This document shows, piece by piece, positions 45,812 to 55,005 of a stretch of 64,000 nt of DNA. Position 1 is the stretch's first letter. The number at the start of each line of letters is the position of its first letter. The position numbers were made by a program, and so were the translations under genes. The stretch comes from Rhodovulum sp. 12E13 (GTDB lineage: Bacteria; Pseudomonadota; Alphaproteobacteria; Rhodobacterales; Rhodobacteraceae). The notes beneath the pieces were generated by a model, which was not told the DNA's origin, made no database searches, and saw only the letters and a program-made list of their open reading frames with translations. The stretch covers positions 37,218 through 101,217 of the forward strand of contig NZ_QPLK01000016.1 of assembly GCF_003340565.1 (NCBI RefSeq). Direction: 5' to 3'.

Positions 45812-48127
45812 ATGAGCGACGACGCAGGCGACCCCAACATGGACGACCGGCAAGTGGCCGAGCCACTTCGTCGCGCCTTGGGCGAGCGGTATCTGACCTA
45901 CGCGCTCTCCACGATCATGCACCGGGCGCTGCCCGACGCCCGCGACGGGCTGAAGCCCGTGCACCGACGTATTCTGTATGCAATGCGCGAGTTACGGCTG
46001 GGTTCCTCGGGCGGCTTCCGCAAGTCGGCCAAGATCTCGGGCGACGTGATGGGCAACTACCACCCGCACGGCGACGGCGCGATCTACGACGCGATGGCCC
46101 GCCTCGCGCAGGATTTCACCATCCGCTACCCTCTGGTCGACGGTCAGGGCAATTTCGGCTCGGTCGACGGCGACAACCCCGCCGCCTCGCGCTATACCGA
46201 GGCGCGGCTGACCGCCGCCGCCGAGGCCCTTATGGAGGGGCTCGACGAGAACGCCGTCGACTTTCGCGACAATTACGACGGCACCCTGCGCGAGCCCGAA
46301 GTGCTGCCGGCCGCCTTCCCGAACCTGCTGGCCAACGGCGCGTCGGGCATCGCGGTGGGCATGGCCACGAATATCCCGCCGCACAACCTCGACGAACTGA
46401 TCGGTGCGTGCCTTCACCTCGTCAGGACGCCCGACGCCCGCGACGAGACGTTGCTCGGCTACGTGAAGGGCCCCGACTTCCCCACCGGCGGCGTCATCGT
46501 CGAACCGCCCGAGTCGATCGCCGAGACCTATCGCACGGGCCGCGGCGCCTTCCGACTGCGCGCCCGTTGGGAGAAGGAGGAGCTCGGCCGCGGACAGTGG
46601 CAGATCGTCGTCACCGAGATCCCCTACCAGGTGCAGAAGTCGAAGCTGATCGAGAAGCTCGCGGAACTCATCCAGACCAAGAAGGTGCCGATCCTCGCCG
46701 ACGTGCGCGATGAATCGGCCGACGACATCCGCGTGGTGCTCGAGCCGCGCTCGAAGAACGTCGCCCCCGACGTGCTGATGGGCACCCTCTTCCGCCAGTC
46801 GGATCTCGAGATCCGGTTCTCGCTCAACATGAACGTGCTGATCGACGGGCGCACGCCCCGTGTCTGCTCGCTGAAGGATGTGCTGCGCGCCTTCCTCGAC
46901 CACCGCCGTGACGTGTTGCAGCGCCGCTCGCGGCACCGGCTGGGCAAGATCGACCACCGGCTCGAGGTGCTGGAAGGTCTGCTGATCGCGTTCCTCAACC
47001 TCGACCGGGTGATCGACATCATCCGCTACGACGACGAGCCCAAGGCCGCGCTGATGCGCGAGGACTGGGGGCGCGACTTCGTGCGCGCCACGTCGGAAGC
47101 CGATTACGTGCCGCCCGCCCCGGTCGCGTCGGACGACGAGATGGGGCTGAGCGAGGTGCAGGCCGAGGCGATCCTCAACATGCGCCTGCGCTCGCTGCGC
47201 CGCCTCGAGGAGATGGAGCTGACAGCCGAGCGCGACCGCCTGCTCGAGGAACGCTCGGCACTCGAGGACCTGCTCGAGGACGAGGGGCTGCAATGGGCCC
47301 GCATCGCCGACGAGCTCAAGGCCGTGCGCAAGGCCTTCGGCAAGGACGCACGCGGCGGCGCCCGGCGCACCGTCTTCGCCGAGGCGGTCGAGGTCGAGGA
47401 CGTGCCGCTCGAGGCGATGATCGACCGCGAGCCGATCACCGTGGTCTGCTCGGCGATGGGCTGGATCCGCGCCCTGAAAGGGCACATCGCGCTGGACACC
47501 GAGCTGAAATACAAGGACGGCGACGCCCCCCGCTTCGTCTTTCACGCCGAGACGACCGACCGGCTCGTGGCCTTCGGCTCCAACGGACGCTTCTATACCC
47601 TGTCGGCGGCGTCGCTGCCCGGCGGGCGCGGCATGGGGGAACCGCTGCGCCTGATGGTCGACCTGCCGAACGAGGCCGAGATCGTGACGCTCTTTCCCTA
47701 CCGGGACGGCGCGAGATACCTCGTCGCCTCATCGGCAGGCGACGGCTTCGTCGTGCCCGGAGACGAGGTGCTGGCCCAAACGCGGGCCGGCAAGCAGGTG
47801 CTGAACGTGCGCGCGCCGGCGGTGGCGAAGGTGTGCAAGGCCGTGGCGGGCGACATGGTGGCGGTCGTGGGCGACAACCGGAAGCTGCTCGTCTTCCCGC
47901 TCGAGGAGCTGCCCGAAATGGGCCGCGGCAAAGGCGTGCGCCTGCAGAAATACAAGGACGGCGGCCTGTCGGATGCCACTACCTTTGCCCGCGCCGACGG
48001 GCTGACCTGGCACGACCCCGCCGGCCGCACACGCACCGAGGCGGACCTCGCCGAGTGGGAGGGCAAGCGCGCGGGCTCGGGCCGGATGGCGCCGCGCGGC
48101 TTCCCCCGCGACAACCGCTTCACCTGA
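45812..48127 (+). CDS. parC: DNA topoisomerase IV subunit A
   Basis: A 771-aa DNA-cleaving subunit that decatenates daughter chromosomes. It has the GyrA/ParC core with [13 protein letters not shown] and the catalytic Tyr128 in AASRYTEAR, and a reduced beta-propeller C-terminal domain. In the quinolone region the sequence [10 protein letters not shown] has Gly89 and Asp93 where E. coli ParC has Ser80 and Glu84. Length fits ParC rather than GyrA, and the GyrA box is not seen. A dispersed 3' element follows the stop. Confidence 0.94.
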   Translation: MSDDAGDPNMDDRQVAEPLRRALGERYLTYALSTIMHRALPDARDGLKPVHRRILYAMRELRLGSSGGFRKSAKISGDVMGNYHPHGDGAIYDAMARLAQDFTIRYPLVDGQGNFGSVDGDNPAASRYTEARLTAAAEALMEGLDENAVDFRDNYDGTLREPEVLPAAFPNLLANGASGIAVGMATNIPPHNLDELIGACLHLVRTPDARDETLLGYVKGPDFPTGGVIVEPPESIAETYRTGRGAFRLRARWEKEELGRGQWQIVVTEIPYQVQKSKLIEKLAELIQTKKVPILADVRDESADDIRVVLEPRSKNVAPDVLMGTLFRQSDLEIRFSLNMNVLIDGRTPRVCSLKDVLRAFLDHRRDVLQRRSRHRLGKIDHRLEVLEGLLIAFLNLDRVIDIIRYDDEPKAALMREDWGRDFVRATSEADYVPPAPVASDDEMGLSEVQAEAILNMRLRSLRRLEEMELTAERDRLLEERSALEDLLEDEGLQWARIADELKAVRKAFGKDARGGARRTVFAEAVEVEDVPLEAMIDREPITVVCSAMGWIRALKGHIALDTELKYKDGDAPRFVFHAETTDRLVAFGSNGRFYTLSAASLPGGRGMGEPLRLMVDLPNEAEIVTLFPYRDGARYLVASSAGDGFVVPGDEVLAQTRAGKQVLNVRAPAVAKVCKAVAGDMVAVVGDNRKLLVFPLEELPEMGRGKGVRLQKYKDGGLSDATTFARADGLTWHDPAGRTRTEADLAEWEGKRAGSGRMAPRGFPRDNRFT

Positions 48128-48139
48128 GGCCCCGTCGCC

Positions 48140-48206
48140 GGGGGGCGCTGCCCCCGTCGGCCCGTTCCGGGCCGACTCCCCCGGGATATTTGAAGCAAGA
48201 AGAAGC
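48140..48206 (+). repeat. 3'-end dispersed element, copy 6
   Basis: It begins about 12 nt after the parC stop, in parC sense. It has a hairpin GGGGGCGCTGCCCCC, a second hairpin GTCGGCCC/GGGCCGAC, then CCCCCGGGATATTTGAAGCA and AGAAGAAG. Confidence 0.75.
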
Positions 48207-48287
48207 GGCGGGCGCAGGGCAGCGCGGGAGCGGAGCGGATTGCCCCAGGGCCGGGCGCGCGCAGGTGAGGGATGCTGCCCGGGCGAG

Positions 48288-48352
48288 CCGGTGCGGGCGG
48301 GCCGATGCGGGCGGGCCGATGGGGGCGGGCGGGGCTCCATGCGGGCGGGCGC
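48288..48352. repeat. G-rich imperfect tandem repeat
   Basis: Three to four imperfect copies of a unit close to GATGCGGGCGGGCC lie in the gap between parC and the second peptide importer. The plus strand has many G3-4 runs. No gene is seen in this 294-bp gap. Confidence 0.6.
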
Positions 48353-48421
48353 CGGATACACGACGGCTCGCCCGGTGCGAAGGGGCTGGCGCGGGCGGCG
48401 GCGTCCGCTAGGCTTGCCCAC

Positions 48422-49369
48422 ATGGCGCGGTATCTCGCCCTCCGGTTCCTGTCGCTCGCGCTGTCGCTCGCCGTTGCGAGCGTGGTGATCTTCGCCGTGA
48501 TCCAGGGCGTGCCTGGCGATCCAGCCGCCTTCATGCTGGGGCTGAACGCGGCGCCTGAAACGGTGGCGGCGCTGCGCGCCGAGCTCGGGCTCGAGGGAGG
48601 GCTTGGGCAGCGCTACATCGCGTGGGTCGCCGGCATGGCGACGGGGGATTTCGGGATCTCCTACACCTACCGCGTGCCGGTTTCCGAGCTGGTGGCCGAC
48701 CGGCTCGCCGTATCGCTGCCGCTCGCGGCCTATGCCCTGATTCTGTCGACGGCGCTCGCCCTGCCGGCGGGGATGCTGGCGGCGGCGCGGCGGGGCGGCC
48801 CGGTCGACTGGGGGATCATCGGGGCCACGCAGCTCGGCATCGCGGTGCCGAACTTCTGGTTCGCCATGCTGCTGGTGGTGCTCTTCGCCATCACCTGGCC
48901 GGTCTTTTCCGCCGGCGGCTTTCCGGGGTGGGAGGCCGGGCTGTTCGCAGGGCTGAAGGCGCTGACGCTTCCCGCCGTGGCGCTCGCGCTGCCACAGGCG
49001 GCGATCCTCGCCCGGGTCATGCGCTCGGCGCTGATCGAGACGCTGCAGGCCGACTACATCCGCACTGCCCGCGCCAAGGGTCTGAGCGAAGGGGCGGCCA
49101 TCCGCCGCCACGCCTTCCGCAACGCGCTGATCCCGGTGCTGACGATCCTCGGGCTGCAGTTCTCGTTCCTGCTGGCCGGCGCGATCATCATCGAGAACGT
49201 GTTCTTCCTGCCCGGCCTGGGGCGGCTGATCTTCCAGGGGATCACGGCGCGCGACCTGATCGTGGTGCAGTCGGTGACGATGCTGCTCGTGTTCGCGGTG
49301 ATCCTCGTCACCTTCCTCGTCGATCTGGCCTATGCGGCGGTCGATCCGCGCCTGAGGAAGCGCGGGTGA
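48422..49369 (+). CDS. Dipeptide-type ABC permease (DppB/OppB family)
   Basis: A 315-aa permease with six predicted helices. The first reads LALRFLSLALSLAVASVVIFAV, followed by the periplasmic loop with GVPGDPAA. The EAA loop is RTARAKGLSEGAAIRRHAFRNALIP, and the end VDLAYAAVDPRLR is family-typical. Its stop overlaps the next permease start by 4 bp (GTGA). The substrate is not visible; peptides, nickel or sugars are possible in this family. Confidence 0.92.
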   Translation: MARYLALRFLSLALSLAVASVVIFAVIQGVPGDPAAFMLGLNAAPETVAALRAELGLEGGLGQRYIAWVAGMATGDFGISYTYRVPVSELVADRLAVSLPLAAYALILSTALALPAGMLAAARRGGPVDWGIIGATQLGIAVPNFWFAMLLVVLFAITWPVFSAGGFPGWEAGLFAGLKALTLPAVALALPQAAILARVMRSALIETLQADYIRTARAKGLSEGAAIRRHAFRNALIPVLTILGLQFSFLLAGAIIIENVFFLPGLGRLIFQGITARDLIVVQSVTMLLVFAVILVTFLVDLAYAAVDPRLRKRG

Positions 49370-50187
49370 GGGCGCCGGTCTCGCTCGTGCTCGGCGCGGC
49401 GCTGACGGGGGTGTTCGCGCTCGCAGCCCTCGTCTCGCTCGTCTGGACGCCGGCGGACGTGACCGCGCTCGCCGTGGGCGAGCGCCTGAGACCGCCGGGG
49501 GCGGGCACGCTCCTCGGAACCGACCAGCTGGGGCGCGACATGGCGTCGATGCTGATGGCCGGCGCGCGCACCTCGATCGCGGTGGCGCTGGTCGCGGTGG
49601 GTATCGGCATGGGCGCGGGCGTGCCGCTGGGCCTCTGGGCGGCGGCGCGGCGGGGGGGCCTCGTCGACGAGGTGCTGATGCGGGCGAACGACCTGATCTT
49701 CGCCTTCCCCGCTCTCGTCATCGCCATCCTCATCACCGCCGTCTTCGGCCCCTCGGCGGTCAACGCCATCCTCGCGATCGGCATCTTCAACATCCCCGTC
49801 TTCGCGCGGGTGGCGCGGGGCGCCGCGCTGACGGTGTGGTCGGCCGAGTTCATCCTCGCCGCCCGCTGCGCGGGCAAGGCGGCGGCGCGCATCTCGGTCG
49901 AGCACGTCCTGCCCAACATCGCCAACCTCCTGGTGGTGCAGGGCACGATCCAGTTCTCGCTCGGCATCCTGGCCGAGGCGGGGCTGTCCTACGTGGGGCT
50001 CGGTGCCCAGCCGCCGACCCCCTCGTGGGGCCGGATGCTGGCCGAGGCGCAGACGTTCTTCTACTCGGCGCCCCATCTCGCGGTGCTGCCGGGGCTGGCC
50101 ATCGTGCTGACGGTGCTGGGGCTCAACCTGATGGGCGACGGGCTGCGCGACCTGCTCGACCCGCGCCTGCGGAGGGCGGTGCGGTGA
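49366..50187 (+). CDS. Dipeptide-type ABC permease (DppC/OppC family)
   Basis: A 273-aa second permease starting at GTG 49366. It has LLGTDQLGRDMASMLMAGARTS, the OppC-type motif after the first helix, and a degenerate EAA loop AARCAGKAAARISVEHVLPN. The end is GDGLRDLLDPRLR. It overlaps both neighbours by 4 bp, so the three genes 48422-51746 form one coupled operon. Confidence 0.92.
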   Translation: MRAPVSLVLGAALTGVFALAALVSLVWTPADVTALAVGERLRPPGAGTLLGTDQLGRDMASMLMAGARTSIAVALVAVGIGMGAGVPLGLWAAARRGGLVDEVLMRANDLIFAFPALVIAILITAVFGPSAVNAILAIGIFNIPVFARVARGAALTVWSAEFILAARCAGKAAARISVEHVLPNIANLLVVQGTIQFSLGILAEAGLSYVGLGAQPPTPSWGRMLAEAQTFFYSAPHLAVLPGLAIVLTVLGLNLMGDGLRDLLDPRLRRAVR

Positions 50188-51746
50188 TCTCGGTCGAGGG
50201 GCTGTCAGTCGACATCGGGGCGCAGCCGATCCTGCGCGACGTGTCGTTCGCGCTGGAGCGGGGGCGCGTGCTGGGGCTCGTGGGCGAGAGCGGCTCGGGC
50301 AAGTCGATGACAGCGCTGTCGGTCATGCGGCTGCTGCCGCGAGGCGCGCGCGCGTCGGGGCGGGTGACGCTGGAGGGGCGCGACCTGGGCACGCTCACCG
50401 AGCGGCAGATGTGCGATGTGCGCGGCCGCGAGGTGGCGATGATCTTCCAGGAGCCGATGACGGCGCTGAACCCGGTGCAGACCATCGGCGACCAGGTGGC
50501 CGAGACGCTGCTGGTGCATGGCGTCGCGGGCCGGGCCGAGGCGATGGCGCGGGCGAAGGACAGACTCGCGCGTGTCGGCCTCTCCCCCGACCGCTTTCCG
50601 CTGTCGCGCTACCCGTTCGAGCTGTCGGGGGGGCAGCGGCAGCGGGTGTGCATCGCGCTGGCCGTGGCGCTCCGGCCGAAGCTGCTGATCGCCGACGAGC
50701 CGACCACGGCGCTCGACGTGACCACCCAGGCGCAGATCCTGTCGCTGGTGCGGGAACTGGTGGCCGAGGAGGGGATGGCCTGCCTGTTCATCACCCACGA
50801 CCTGGGCGTCGTGGCCGAGATGGCCGACGAGATCGCGGTGATGCAGGCGGGCCGGATCGTGGAGCGCACGGTGCCCGCCGCCCTGCCGGGGGGGCTGCGG
50901 CACCCCTATGCCCGCAGCCTCTTCGCCGCCGCCGCCCATGTCCCGGCGCGCAAGGCGGCCCCGCCGGGAGCACCCTTGCTGGAGGTGGAGAGCGCGGTGC
51001 GCGACTACATTCTGCCGCGCCGGCGGCTCTTCGGCCCTGCCCCGCGCTTTCGGGCGGTCGACGGGGTGAGCCTGACGGTGCGCGCCGGCGAATGCGTCGC
51101 GCTGGTGGGCGAGTCGGGCTCGGGCAAGTCGACGCTGGCGCGTGCGAGCCTCGGGCTCGACGCGCTGCAGGGCGGCGCGATCCGGCTGGGGGGCGAGGCG
51201 GTGTCGCCCGCCATGCGCCCCGATCTGCGCCGACGGATGCAGGTGGTGTTCCAGGACCCCTACGGCAGCTTCAACCCGCGGCACCGGGTGGCGCGGCTGG
51301 TGTCCGAGCCGTTCCACCTCGGCGGGCGGCCGGCCGACTCCGAGGCGCGGGTGGCCGAGGCGCTGGAGGAGGTCGGTCTGTCCGCGGCCGATGCGGCGAA
51401 GTTTCCGCACGAGTTCTCGGGCGGGCAGCGGCAGCGTATCGCCATCGCGCGGGCGCTCGTCACCCGGCCCGACCTGATCGTGCTGGACGAGGCGGTGTCG
51501 GCGCTCGACGTCTCGGTGCGCGCGCGCATCCTCGACCTGCTGGCCGACCTGCAGGCGCGGCACGGCCTCGCCTACCTGTTCATCACCCACGACCTGACGG
51601 TGGTGCGCGCGATCGCCGACCGGGTGCTGGTGATGAAGGCCGGCCGGATAGTGGAGGAGGGCGCGACCGCCCGCGTGTTCGCCGCGCCGTCGCACGCCTA
51701 TACCCGCGAGTTGCTGGACGCGGCGCCCCTGCTGCCAGCCGCGTGA
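50184..51746 (+). CDS. Double ABC ATPase of the dipeptide-type importer
   Basis: A 520-aa fusion of two OppD/OppF-like ATPase domains, starting at GTG 50184. Walker A GESGSGKS occurs near residues 35 and 312; signatures are [12 protein letters not shown] and [12 protein letters not shown]; Walker B motifs are DEPTTALD and DEAVSALD. In the second domain the usual DEPT is DEAV. This layout parallels yejF. The likely binding protein is encoded 3.3 kb downstream on the other strand. Confidence 0.92.
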   Translation: MISVEGLSVDIGAQPILRDVSFALERGRVLGLVGESGSGKSMTALSVMRLLPRGARASGRVTLEGRDLGTLTERQMCDVRGREVAMIFQEPMTALNPVQTIGDQVAETLLVHGVAGRAEAMARAKDRLARVGLSPDRFPLSRYPFELSGGQRQRVCIALAVALRPKLLIADEPTTALDVTTQAQILSLVRELVAEEGMACLFITHDLGVVAEMADEIAVMQAGRIVERTVPAALPGGLRHPYARSLFAAAAHVPARKAAPPGAPLLEVESAVRDYILPRRRLFGPAPRFRAVDGVSLTVRAGECVALVGESGSGKSTLARASLGLDALQGGAIRLGGEAVSPAMRPDLRRRMQVVFQDPYGSFNPRHRVARLVSEPFHLGGRPADSEARVAEALEEVGLSAADAAKFPHEFSGGQRQRIAIARALVTRPDLIVLDEAVSALDVSVRARILDLLADLQARHGLAYLFITHDLTVVRAIADRVLVMKAGRIVEEGATARVFAAPSHAYTRELLDAAPLLPAA

Positions 51747-51757
51747 AGGCTGCGAGG

Positions 51758-51793
51758 CGCCTCCGGCGGGAGTATTTGAGCCAAGATGATGGG
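51758..51793 (+). repeat. 3'-end dispersed element, copy 7 (short form)
   Basis: It starts 11 nt after the stop of the ATPase gene, in the same sense. It has GCCTCCGGCGGGAGTATTTG, AGCCA and AGATGATGGG. The hairpin part is reduced to GCCTCCGGCGG. Confidence 0.7.
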
Positions 51794-52185
51794 CAGGGTG
51801 GCGCGATGGTCCGGGAGGGCGTGTCGCGCCCTGGGCCGCGGCGATGGTGTCGCCACGTTCGTGTCGCCGGCCGCCCACACGCTGGGCCTGGCGCCTTTGC
51901 GTCGGGGCGCTCGGTGCGACGCGATCACCCCCCGGCTCGACGCCTACCTTGCCGAGCGTGACCTTCTGCAAGTCGGGGCCTTCGGCTACGGCCGTTCCCT
52001 CGGTGATCTCTCGGAGTGTTCCGACCGCGAGGCGGGGCTGGAGAAGCGGGACAACGTCGAGCCGGTGCGCGCGCCCCGGAGTGTCGTGTCGATGGAGCCG
52101 ATGCCGACGATCCCCCCGGGCAAGCGGCGCGGGCGGCTACCGCGAGCACGGCACGTCCTGACCGGCGAGGAGGGCGCGGAGACCG
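51794..52185. other. Intergenic stretch, no gene recognised
   Basis: About 390 bp between two convergent operons. A plus-strand frame crosses it with a moderately protein-like stretch (DAYLAERDLLQVGAFGYGRS) but then runs into the opposite gene as noise. It could be a decayed gene. No terminator with a T-run is visible. Confidence 0.4.
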
Positions 52186-53892
52186 TCACGGGCTACCCTG
52201 CGGGCCCGACGCCGTTGGCCGGGCGGCCCGGCGCCCCACGACCAGCGGCTGCCCGTGCCCGGCCCGATAGGTCTCGAGCGTGCCCGCGCGCCACGCCGCG
52301 AGAAAGAGGCCGAGATCGGGCGCGTCGAAGGGAAAGCCGGGGATCATCTCGGTCGCGTAGCCCTGCGCCTCGAGCGCGGGCGCGAGGGCGGGGTCTCGCG
52401 CGACGACGAGGGCGGCATCGCCCGGCAGGGCGTCCGGCGTCGGGGCGAAGCTGTAGGCGGCGATGCCCCCGGTGACGAGGCCGATCTCGTTGACGAGGTG
52501 GCGGTCGGCCAGAAAGACCACGTCGGCCGGGCCGACAGCCGAGCGCGCGAGATCCGCGGCGAGGATATCGGCCGGTGTCGGGCGGGCGATCCAGAGCCAG
52601 AGCGGCACGAGGCAGAGCGCGATCAGCGGATAGGTCGCCCCGAGCAGCGCCGCCGCCGGCACCGCCCGCCCCGCCCCCGCCACGCGCCAGCCCAGCAGGG
52701 CGAGGCCGAAGCCGCAGCCGATCAGGGCCAGCCCGCCCGTCACGCGCCCCACCCCGATGGACAGCACGCCCGCGAGCAGCGCCGCCACGACCGGCAGGAG
52801 CGCGAAGAGGGGCGCGGCACGCGACAGGCGGCGCGCGAGCGACGCGGGCTCGAGCCGGCTCGCCCAGAGGCCGATGAGCGCCGCGGCGGCGGGCACCGCC
52901 GGCAGCACGTAGCGCTCCCACAGCGGGTCGGAGAAGGCGAAGAGCAGCACCACGGCCGCGACCCAGGCCATCAGGAGCTTCACCGCCCCGGAGCCGCCCG
53001 CCCCCAGCGGCGGCCAGCGCCGCGCGGCGAAGACCGCGACGAGAACCGGCGCGAAGGGCAGCGCGAGGTCGGTCACCGTCTTGCGCAGGCCGGCCAGCAC
53101 GGCGAGCGGATCGAGCGTCGCCTTGTCGCTCACCTGGTCTGCGAGGAACTGCGCCGCCATCTCCTGCGGGAAGCGCAGGGCCACGACGGCGAACCACCAC
53201 AGGCAGGCCGCTGCCGCCAGCGCCGCCGCCTGCCGCTCGTGCCGGCGCTCGCGGGCGCTCAGGCGCAGCGGATGGGCGAGGCGCACCGCGAGAAGGACGC
53301 CGAGGAACAGCAGCGGCAGCAGCCCCTTTGCCAGCGCCGCCCAGGAGAGCCCGAGATACCCTGCGTAAAGGAGCCACGCGGGCCGCTCCGCCGCCCGTGC
53401 ATAGAGCGCCGAGAAGGCTGCGAGTGCCACGGTCACACCGAGGATCAGCGGCCCGTCGGGAATGTGCTGCCCGGCCGACTTGGCGAAGGTCGCATGCCCC
53501 CCGAGCGCCGCGACCGCCAGAGCCGCGCCGGTCACGCTCGCGCCGATGGTGCGGGCGAGCGCCCATGTCAGGGCCAGGGTCGCGGCGGCCGTTGCGAGCC
53601 ACGCCGCCCGCGCGCCGAGCGCCGTCTCGCCGAACAGGGCGAAGCCGGCGGCTGCGTACCAGTAGGGCAAGGGCGGCTTGCGCAGCCGCACCTCTCCCTC
53701 GGGCGAGACCGGCACCACCCACTCGCCCGACGCGATCATCTCGGCGGCCCCCACGGCGTAGTAGCGCTCGTCGGGATGCGTCTCGATCGGCCAGACGGCG
53801 TAGGGCAGGCGCAGCAACACGAACCCCGCGACCAGCGCGAGGCACAGCGCCCAGCCTGTGCGCGCGGCGCGGAGAGAGACGGCCCTGTCCAT
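52186..53892 (-). CDS. ArnT-like glycosyltransferase family 39 membrane protein
   Basis: A 568-aa polytopic membrane protein with about 11-13 predicted helices. The catalytic acidic pair is in IETHPDERYYAVGAAEM after helix 1, and the KPPLPYWYAAAGFALFG segment is typical of the ArnT/PMT superfamily. It uses a lipid-linked sugar to modify lipid A, protein or another envelope acceptor. The short C-terminal part after the helices is soluble. It is the last gene of the minus-strand group with the serine hydrolase and binding protein. Confidence 0.87.
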   Translation of the reverse strand: MDRAVSLRAARTGWALCLALVAGFVLLRLPYAVWPIETHPDERYYAVGAAEMIASGEWVVPVSPEGEVRLRKPPLPYWYAAAGFALFGETALGARAAWLATAAATLALTWALARTIGASVTGAALAVAALGGHATFAKSAGQHIPDGPLILGVTVALAAFSALYARAAERPAWLLYAGYLGLSWAALAKGLLPLLFLGVLLAVRLAHPLRLSARERRHERQAAALAAAACLWWFAVVALRFPQEMAAQFLADQVSDKATLDPLAVLAGLRKTVTDLALPFAPVLVAVFAARRWPPLGAGGSGAVKLLMAWVAAVVLLFAFSDPLWERYVLPAVPAAAALIGLWASRLEPASLARRLSRAAPLFALLPVVAALLAGVLSIGVGRVTGGLALIGCGFGLALLGWRVAGAGRAVPAAALLGATYPLIALCLVPLWLWIARPTPADILAADLARSAVGPADVVFLADRHLVNEIGLVTGGIAAYSFAPTPDALPGDAALVVARDPALAPALEAQGYATEMIPGFPFDAPDLGLFLAAWRAGTLETYRAGHGQPLVVGRRAARPTASGPQGSP

Positions 53893-53955
53893 CGCGGCGG
53901 ACCCTAGCGGCTGCCGCGGCGCTGGGGGAGGGGCTTCGGCCGGCGGTGCGCCGCG

Positions 53956-54954
53956 TCAGGCCGCGACAAGGCGGCCGATCAGGCCCATGAGATCGCCGAA
54001 ATACCCCGCGCTCCGCGCCGGGCGGGTCGGGTCGGAGGTGATGGCAACGGTCATCCCGGCCGCCGGCGCCACCGCGATCACCTGTCCGCCATAGCCGCGC
54101 GCCAGCGCCAGGGGGCCGCCGCCCGCCCGGCCGACGAACCAGCCGTAGCCATAGCCGAGGCCCGACCACGGCGAGCGCGTGCGCGGCTCGAACGATGCCT
54201 CGAGCCACGGCTCGGGCAGGACCTGCGCGCCCTCCCACCGGCCGCGCTGCCGCGCCATCTCTCCGAAGCGCAGCATGGCGCGGGGAGACAGCGCCATCTG
54301 GTTGCCTCCGAGGTAATAGCCCTGCGGGTCGCGCGTCCATGGCGGGATCTCGATGCCGAGCGGCCCGCCCAGCCGGGCGCGCGCCTGCGCCAGCAGGCTC
54401 TGGCCCGTCGCTTCGGCGAGCGCGGCGCCGAGCACATGGAACGAGCCGGTCGAGTACAGCATCCGCCCCCCCGGCTCGGCCACGAAGGGGCGCGACAGCG
54501 CGTCGGCCACCCAATTGCCCGACGACACCCACGCCCCGTAATTCGCCCCCGAGGTGCGCTCGAGCCCGGCGCGCATGGTCACCAGATCCTCGAGCGTCAG
54601 GTCGGCCACGCGCGGGTCGGCACCGGCCGGGATCAGCCCCGGCGCCACCTCGCCCAGAGCGGCGCGCACGCCCGGCACGTCGCCCCGGTCGATCGCGGCG
54701 CCGAGCAGCGCCGCGACCACGGTCTTGGAGACGGACTTGACGTTGACCGGGCGGTCGGCGGGCGGCCCGGAAAAGACCTCCTCCACCACCGTCTCGCCGC
54801 CGTGCGCCACAATGAGGCAATGCAACTGGTCGAACCCGCGCGCCAGCTCGAGCGCCGCGGCGAACCGCTGCGCCGCGCGCCCGCGCGTGGCGACGAGCAG
54901 CGGCGGCGCGGCGAGAAGGGCGGGCGCAATGGCAAGGGCACGACGGGACAGCAT
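53956..54954 (-). CDS. Serine hydrolase, beta-lactamase (class C-like) family
   Basis: A 332-aa periplasmic protein. An N-terminal signal (RRALAIAPALLAAPPLLVATRGRA) precedes the penicillin-binding-like fold. The catalytic SxxK motif is KSVSKTVVAALL. The tyrosine motif is probably near SSGNWVADAL or TSGANYGAW. The family includes esterases, D-aminopeptidases and low-activity beta-lactamases. Location next to a peptide-binding protein hints at peptide or amide substrates. Confidence 0.86.
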   Translation of the reverse strand: MLSRRALAIAPALLAAPPLLVATRGRAAQRFAAALELARGFDQLHCLIVAHGGETVVEEVFSGPPADRPVNVKSVSKTVVAALLGAAIDRGDVPGVRAALGEVAPGLIPAGADPRVADLTLEDLVTMRAGLERTSGANYGAWVSSGNWVADALSRPFVAEPGGRMLYSTGSFHVLGAALAEATGQSLLAQARARLGGPLGIEIPPWTRDPQGYYLGGNQMALSPRAMLRFGEMARQRGRWEGAQVLPEPWLEASFEPRTRSPWSGLGYGYGWFVGRAGGGPLALARGYGGQVIAVAPAAGMTVAITSDPTRPARSAGYFGDLMGLIGRLVAA

Positions 54955-55005
54955 CGCAGTGCCAGATGCCCCGCCGCGCCCGCCGCGCCAGTCAACAGCG
55001 CGTGA

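Noticed and set aside
51786..52475. A 229-codon plus-strand frame after the double ATPase gene
   Set aside because: Its second half runs antisense through the ArnT-like gene as Arg/Pro/Ala-rich noise, and it has no ribosome site; only its first part could be a decayed gene.
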